Positions 1 through 7,200 of a stretch of DNA of 10,784 bases are shown piece after piece. The notes under the pieces were generated by a model. The model was given only the letters and a program-made list of their open reading frames with translations. It had not been told where the DNA came from and did not search any database. The stretch spans positions 4,177,007 through 4,187,790 of the forward strand of contig NW_019091368.1 in NCBI RefSeq assembly GCF_001949145.1. Reading direction: 5' to 3'. The stretch's first letter is position 1, and the number at the start of each line of letters is the position of its first letter. A program made the position numbers and the translations under genes. Source of the stretch: Acanthaster planci (lineage: Eukaryota > Echinodermata > Asteroidea > Valvatida > Acanthasteridae).

Positions 1-803
1 AACTTTGTCTATAGATTTGACTTTTACCATCTTCAAAAAACATTTTGTTTAACCCAGATTGAGTCAACCTTAATATGGGTTTGGTTCATGTTACCCTTTG
101 ATATATTTGTTTAGTTTTCAATGGCTTTTGTGCAGTTGTCAATTATAGTGAACATGAACCCACATTCATCTGTAATCTAAAGGCCCAGCATGTGCTGTGC
201 TGTCTTAAGCCTTAAGTACCCCAAACGTTTTCTCAGACTTGTGCGCTTTTCTTGAAGGAAGCTTGTCTTGTGACCGAATTTGTGTTAGTACTTCAAGGTG
301 TCTTGGGACGTTTCTTTACTTTTCCAAATTGTGCTTCAGTGTCTTGTATCCAGAACTGTGGTGAATAGGCCCCTGTGTACCCTCACAGTTCCTCCAAAGT
401 TTGTGACTGAAACGTAGGACATGCCGTTAATGCTTGCAAAGAACCCATTCCATGAAAAAGACCACAATGATTCCAAAGACCACAGATAGAGCTGAACAAG
501 AATTGCACCTGTGGTTTTCCAGCTGTCATCCATTGTCAGGGGCCACTGTTTGCATGGAGTGCTTGTCAGGGATTAGAGAGGAAGCTCTTTTCAGATTCTA
601 ACTGTTTCATTAACTATGCTCTGGCGGTCTCTCTAGCCTTTCTCAGCAGTAATCCAATTAAGATCTGTGATTGCCCTAATTGAGTGCCCCTGATTGGCTT
701 ACTTGGCTGACAGCATTAGGTGTACCTCTTACAGGTGGTTTATTCTTGGCTTATGGAGGAGGGCCTTTAGTTCAGTTGGACCATAAATGGGAAAGCAGAT
801 TAG
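1..803 (+). other. upstream or intronic sequence without a supported exon
   Basis: No frame here joins reliable splice sites to exon A. An acceptor-like site (ttttgtgcag) ends at 135 and is followed by a short open frame that meets a stop at 213 without a good donor. A 65-codon open frame on the minus strand (533 to 336) and one on the plus strand (680-871) show no recognisable family. If the TERB1 assignment is right, armadillo exons lie mainly before this window. Confidence 0.5.
344..360 (+). repeat. 17-base dispersed repeat, copy 1
   Basis: Identical to 5221-5237, same orientation. The flanks diverge quickly, so the limits of the parent repeat cannot be set from this window. Confidence 0.5.
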
Positions 804-885
804 AAGGATTTTATTGGATCCACAGGCCTGCCTTCTATAATTGCATTCCATCCTCCTACAATTCCATTTAAAATTGCAATTTCAG
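804..885 (+). CDS. weak candidate exon just upstream of exon A
   Basis: A good donor (TTTCAG/gtaaag at 886) ends in phase 1, exactly what exon A needs. In that phase the frame is open back to 804, after a TAG at 801-803, and could start at an AG ending at 803 or at 825. The peptide contains KDFIGSTGLPSIIAF, which faintly resembles the turn and helix of an armadillo repeat, the domain expected upstream in TERB1. Against it: both possible acceptors have poor pyrimidine tracts, and the piece is short enough to be chance. Confidence 0.27.
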
Positions 886-1089
886 GTAAAGAACATGCTG
901 TGATTGAAAAGTTTTAACAAGCAAATGCTCACACAGTGAGTGTCTTGACCTATGATGCGACAATTCAGTAACCATGCAGCTGTGGAAACCCACATCCACA
1001 TATACCTGTTTCATATTTTAAAACACAAAATTCACATTGATACGTTCTTGATGCAACTGTAACAGTAACGCTCACTCTGCTGACTGCAG

Positions 1090-1274
1090 TTTCATGCATG
1101 GAGGACGTAGGTCTAAATGCCAGTGACAGCAAGAATGTTCCCAAAAGACCCAGGTCGGCGGAGAAAAGGAACAAGGCACGGGCTGAAAGGGAGTCTGCAT
1201 TCATCCCGATAGGTAAACAACGGGCAGAAACAGAAGGAGTTCCAGATGGGAATAAAGTACCAAGCAGACACAAG
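1090..1274 (+). CDS. TERB1: TERB1-like exon A: basic, NLS-like linker
   Basis: The acceptor is tgactgcag and the donor CAAG/gtaagg. The exon starts with the last two bases of a split codon and ends in phase 0, giving residues 1-61. It is hydrophilic and basic, with the patch KRPRSAEKRNKAR resembling a bipartite nuclear localisation signal, as expected for a chromosome-bound protein. The ATG at 1098 is in frame, but it lies just inside the exon after a good acceptor, so I treat it as internal rather than as the start. It probably links the missing N-terminal domain to the coiled coil. A short isoform starting here cannot be excluded. Confidence 0.7.
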
Positions 1275-4200
1275 GTAAGGGGTTTTTGTCACAAAATAGC
1301 ATTTTCTTTTTAAAAACTAAACAAAATGGGATTAATGTACGGAGTCAGTGATAAACACACTTATGAAATGAGGATGCTGAGAGTATCCAAAGAACTTTTT
1401 ACAGAAAAAAGTTCTCTCAGGTAAGTTCATACATGTACATTGAAGGCACAGCTGTATGTTTGATATTTTTGTTTACATCATGTAGTTTTCAAAGCAATGC
1501 AGATGTTCTTTCTTTGACAGACATAAACGATCCTTGAATATTTTAGGGGGACCGGAGAATATCATGATTTATTCTTACACTTGTTACCCAAATTATTCAG
1601 TAACTGCTCCACAGCTGTGGGTTTCCAGACAACAATGAAATTCAGGCTTACAGATTTATTGGGTTTGACAAATTTGAATGTCGTGCTTTTCTTTCACTTC
1701 CAATTTAATCAACATTTGGACCGATAATGCCAAGAAATGTCTCCATCCGAGCCATTTCCAATATTGCGTTATTGTAGAATGCAGAGCAAGAGCAGCACAT
1801 CACTACAGGGGTGGTGCACGGAGATAATGCCAACAGCAACGACCGGGCATCATCCTGCAGCCACAGGATGACTGAGAGCACAGAGAACAAGGTTATTAAC
1901 GAGCTGCTGCAACAACTCCACGAGGTGAGATGGCAGCATCCGCTCCTCTCCGTGCCAATTGATTGGGGCCTCAGGACTGGTTCATACTGCAGACTAATGT
2001 GAAAGCAGAGCAAAATTGACCACACGAACCATCTTGCTGAGGAATTTTTCTCGAGTGGAATTGTGTTTATCATTTGCAAATTTGCAGCGTGATATTTGAT
2101 CTGATGTCACAAATTAGCATTTGTGTTCATTCAAACACTTTCTCAACTCTTGGAATGGGTCCCAAGGATGATTATATGCCCCCAAAAACTAACACGTACA
2201 TTATAATGCCTGCTTGGTTAACTCTTACCATGTCAGTAAAGCTTCCATTTATTTCATCAACTGTTTGGCTCTGAATCCAACATTCTTCCTGTGTGCGTTC
2301 ACATAACCCAGGATACAGGTTGAGGATTGTCACTGTTTGTGCTGTGTAGCATTTGGTTGGATCTCTCATTCTGTGCTCGCTCTAGTTTTAAAAAGTTGGC
2401 ATGGCCTAAAGTAAAGCAGCTGGTTCTTTTGGTTTCCTCTAGTGAAAATTGGAGCAGAAAGCTCAGATTAAATTCTCCAGACAACCGACGCCCAACCTAT
2501 ACACACTACATCTCTCCACCTTCCAACTATAGGCAACAGAGCTAGTCCAGTGTCTTTTGATGCTTTCTCCACTTGCTTGTATGTACAGGAGAAGAGCATA
2601 CGACAGCGGCTGGAGGATGAAAAGAAAGTATTGGAGGAAAGGGAGGAGGCCAGAGCCAGGAGCAGAGGGGCAGCAAAGGAGGCGGCACTGGTAATCACCA
2701 AGGAGCTAGAGAGACAGTACACAGAGCAGAAGCTCGACAAGACTCCAGAAGATGAGGGAGAACAACCTGAAGTGAGACAGGAGATTTCAGATTCAAAATT
2801 GTGAATGGGAGTTTGAAATGGCAAAGACAGAGGACTCCTGTTGTTTGAACTTGAAAGTGTAGTTCAAAGTCCCTTTATGTGTCACCTGTGCAAGAAAATG
2901 TAACTCTCTACTAGAAAAGTTTTTGTCTGCTAGGATAGAAACATCAGGCCCCCTTCCAACTCAAAAGAAAAAAACTGAAGAAAAATCAAACTGAAGGGGG
3001 GTATCCACTTCAATAAGATCAGGATGCTAAGCTTAATTTGACTGAGAATTTTGAGGAAGAGTCCTTTTCCTTTTGAAGGATGGATGAGAGTTTAAGTGAT
3101 TTAGCACTAATCATTGCAAGCTCTGTCTGAAGAGATCTTAAACCAGTAATCTTAAAATGAATCTCATTTGTTACAACTTCAGCTTCTCTCGAGCACAGTT
3201 AGATGGGTTGGCACAGTTAGATTAGAACTAAAAGGCAATGATTTCAAAACTTCTCATTTTTCCAGGTCTGTTTCTGTGTTTCCTTCTTTTCCAGGGAACC
3301 AAATCTGCCACTCCTGAAAAGCAGTTTCTCTCTCCATCAATGAAGAACGTGGAGCAGAGGCTGGAAGCCCTTGAAAAGTCACTGAATGACATCAGCAGTG
3401 TCAACAACCAACTTGCAGAGCCGATTATCTATAGCAGGCAGAGAGACCAACAGGTGAATGACCAAGACCTTGGACAAAAGTGTGCGGCTGATGGAAACAA
3501 GATGTCAAATTTGGCCCCCGTGACCAATATAGATCAAGATGGAAATGTTCAGCTTCCAAAAGTCAAATCAAAGCAGTTATGTGACAGAGTGAACAAATAC
3601 ATAAGAAACCTGGGTGATGGCACAGACAGTGTTGGAAAATCCCAAAAGACAGCTGGAGATGCTCTGAAGACTTTATGTCAGTTTAGTGAGTTCAGAGCTC
3701 CGACATCTCCAGTAAGACGGCGGCAAGTACCGAGGAAGATTGCCACCGGTACCAACCAGCACATCCTCCCCAGTCCAAACGTCATCAAGTTACAGAGATG
3801 CGTCGCGGACCTAAGTCGCAGACAGCCTCGCCTTCAATGCAGTCAGTATGAGTCTGATGTTGAGAGTTGCTTGTCTGAGAGCACAGATCTGTCCACCTCA
3901 GCCGACACTGACATGAGCATGACTGCCTCAGACATGTATCTAATGAAACAAGCCCAGCCACCCCACCAGATGCCCCACGCTACATGGGAGCACGGACCCG
4001 CACCTTCCCTTCATCCAATGTCTTCTGCTCGGGGCAGAGCAAATCGCAGCTACCGAGTGAATTACTCTTGGCAGAGAGGACCAACTGTCTCAGTCCCTGT
4101 ATCCAGAAAACTGTCTGAACTGACCAACCTTTCAGTCTCTCACCATGGAATTGGGAGAGACAGCATCACCAAAGCATCCAAAGATGTCTTTACATTTACA

Positions 4201-7200
4201 GAATCTGAGAATGATCTATCAGGTGATTATTTTTATCTTTGCCATATGATGCAACCACAGTCTTTGGTTATGCCAGTGGACTACGTCTCTCAGTGCCAAG
4301 ACACGCCCGTTTCAAAGTGAATATTAAAGAGGGCCACTTGTTGAATTTACTTGTTCAGAACGAACACAGTGTAAAAGCCCTTCAGGCTTTAGAATGGATT
4401 ACCTTCATCATAAATGTTGGTCGGGAAAGCAACATTAAACATTTTTGGCTTCCTTTTATCCTTCAGGTATATCATCTTCAGAATGTTCAAACAAGTCAGG
4501 TTTTCATCCTGTACCCAAATGCCCAGGTAAGTCAAAAGAATGGTTCATTGCATTTGACAAGTACGAGGGAGGAGGCCTAGGAGGCTGGCCCCTAAAGCCA
4601 AATTACAGCTTACCAAATTTGTGTGCTTAGAACCAGTCGCTTGTTTGATTGCATAGATTGAAATCAACTGAGAATCTATCCCCTCCGAGCGGAACAAAAG
4701 AGGGCATGTTTTGGGGGGAATTACCACATAGGCGCGCCATAAGGCACGCAAGTATTTGTGCGTTTGATGCGGAGCACGCTGAGTACGCGTAACTAATTTA
4801 TTCCAGCATGTATGGTCTTTGCGTACACGCAGAACACTTGCAAGAACCCGCTTATAACCACATGTCTTTCTTTCGCCGATTGGGGTGCACTTCAGCTCGG
4901 GGTGGATTGCTCGACAGTCTATAGTCCTCTGTTTGCACTAAGCAAGAATTATCAGTTCTTAGCAAAATTGGACCCTACCCATGCCAGTTAATTTGCAAGG
5001 ACACTGGCCCACCGCTGACTGACAGTAAGCATGCTTTACGTGGTCGCCTTGTGGCAGTCCTCAAACAGCTGCCTTATGGCTCCTGCTGATACCATTTTTC
5101 ATTTGTGCATAAAAGTTCCAGTCAATCATGTGGTTTGAGGGGTAAACCTCTGTCATTAGTAAGAAGTGATTAACATTTCCTACTATTAGAAAAACCCTAG
5201 CCATGAATGTAAGCTTTGGGTTGTATCCAGAACTGTGATGATTGGCTTCATACTTAAGTTGCGTTAATTTAATCTCCTGATCTGAGAATTTTCAGTATAA
5301 CTCAGTTCTGTTTCTGCAACTTACACATCAAGTATCAAATGGACTTGTAATGAGGCCACAGCTGAAGGCATTGCAGTTTAATGCTATAAGGGAATTCTTG
5401 AAATGGGTTTTGCGGAGCTTGAGACAAAGCGAAAGATTGTGGCACAGCCAAGATTCGGATGCCGACCTCTGTCTTGAATTTTTTTCTCTCCTGTTAATAG
5501 GCTGTGCCCCACCAATCAACCGCCCATTGCTCAACAGCCGCAACTTCTTGTACACTCTGGAGAGGAGCCAACACACCTGCTCCGAGCACAGAAAGCTTCA
5601 GAGGTGCATCAAGCAAGACCTCTACCACCGTAGGATGGCTCAGACAAGTAATAAAGGTGCTTCAGAATCTCTGAATTGCTGGTTATATAGAACATTTGAA
5701 TTCTTATAACATATCTGATGAGTTCACTGATGACAGACTACCAAGTTTTAAACTGAAACCAAAAGGTTGGGTTGGTTAAAGTAATGATTGCAAAGTTGCT
5801 CGTTGTTCCTTTTATACTGGATTATGTGGTAATTTCAGGGAAGTATTTCAAAAATTTGGCCATAACTTGACTATCCTAGAAGGGCATTATAGAAATTTGT
5901 ATTAAGTTCCCAATTTGTTTCGCAACTTCATGGTTCCAGAGTCACTTAAACAGATGTTTTCGTTGGCTGATGCAGTCCACTCGCACCTGCACTGAAACTC
6001 ATGTGAGGTCGATCTCCAAGATGCTTATTACATGTAGAATTGGCTCTCAGCAATTGTCCTTCCCTCCTGGTAAACCAACAAGATTCAACCGGAGAGTAAT
6101 TTCACAAATATTTTCCTTGCAGGTGCGTCCCCTGAATTTGCAAAAAGCAGCAGGTCCCATCTGGTCAGAAACTTGAGAAGTGCCACAAGGAACGGAAGGA
6201 GCCCACACTCCATCACATCTGCCCCTAGAAACAAATGGGTAGGCAGCTCAAAAGGAGATACGGAGGAAAACCGTTGGACTGTTGTCCTTTGCTTTATTTA
6301 TAGTCACATAATACAGATTTTAAAATACAGAATGTTAATAACATACCTTGAATTATGCATCAGATTAATCGTTTCAAAAAAAGTTTGGAATAGGAATTTC
6401 TGGTCTTGAAAGACAGCAGAATCAGTGGAGACATTTGATTTCTACATGTCGTATGCCATTATCCCCGGGCAGATTGAACCTCTGTTTGTTCCTGAACCCT
6501 TCCGCCTGCCTTTCTCATGCATGCCCAATAAAGCTACCGTCACAGCTGCTGCCGCACTCCTAGAATCAAAGCACCAAACACTGGGAATGGCTGTCTGCCT
6601 TGAGATGTTGGCAGCAACGCCCCCTCAACTCATGCATTCTGTAGTCATTCATGAACCAGCAAAATGTACTTACATACCCAAGCCTCTGTTGCTAGGAAAA
6701 ATTGCACTCTTTCCTGGTCCTGCTTGTGGTGGATAATCCCTGGACCTCCATGATATTCATATTTGGGCTCTCAGTGAAATGGGGGGGGGCGGTACAGGAA
6801 AGTGTCATATTTCCCTTGAAAGGTATTGGCTTGGCCAAATAACTGCCTGGCTCTCCAACAACGTATGCCAAAAGTGCCAACAATGGAACTTCACTGTTGA
6901 GTTTTTCAATAGAAATAGCACAGATGCGATGCGCAACTGGGTCAATAAAGATAAATGTATTTAGAAGCACTTCCTCAATTGTTTCAAATTCTGGCCACAG
7001 GCGAGTTGTGCGTCAAGACGTCGACGGAAGAGGCAAGAGTTCAGCAGGACAGAGATCTGCAACCTCATCAATGGAGTAGCAAAGAAGGGCAAACACTGGA
7101 ATTGTATCCTCTGGGCTTACAAGTTTGCCCCTGGCCGGACAGCGGTGGACCTTAAAGACAAATACAGAAGAATGCAGGTGGGTTCCTTTTCGCAGTCCCT

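Larger units (their letters stand above)
4527..5500 (+). other. intron 5, longest intron
   Basis: GT-AG intron, gtaagt to ttaatag, phase 1, 974 bases. It contains a CpG-rich inverted-repeat element near 4730-4860 and one copy of a 17-base dispersed repeat at 5221-5237. No supported exon. Confidence 0.75.

Noticed and set aside
136-215. Acceptor-like ttttgtgcag followed by an open frame (VNYSEHEPTFICNLK)
   Set aside because: A stop occurs at 213 and no convincing donor precedes it; only a weak gtgctg at 192. Too little to call an exon.
680-871. 63-codon plus-strand open frame (GGLFLAYGGGPLVQLDHKWE)
   Set aside because: No recognised family. It is closed by TAA before the donor at 886 and its frame does not fit exon A.
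963-1620. Weak direct similarity attcagtaac ... cagctgtgg near 963-984 and 1595-1620
   Set aside because: Short shared words with different spacing; expected at this length by chance in AT-rich DNA.
1705-2079. 124-codon minus-strand open frame
   Set aside because: It overlaps exon B, which is supported by phase and splice sites, and it resembles no known protein.
2468-2824. 118-codon minus-strand open frame, rich in Ser/Leu/Phe
   Set aside because: It is the antisense shadow of the Glu/Lys/Arg-rich coiled-coil exon C.
3238-3294. ATG followed by a hydrophobic stretch looking like a signal peptide at the front of the 360-codon open frame
   Set aside because: The hydrophobic residues are the translation of the pyrimidine tract of a strong acceptor ending at 3294; the upstream exon enters in phase 0 at 3295. 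The protein is expected to be nuclear.
5328-5709. Open frames on both strands around exon F
   Set aside because: The plus-strand frame is exon F plus read-through intron on each side; the minus-strand frame is its shadow.
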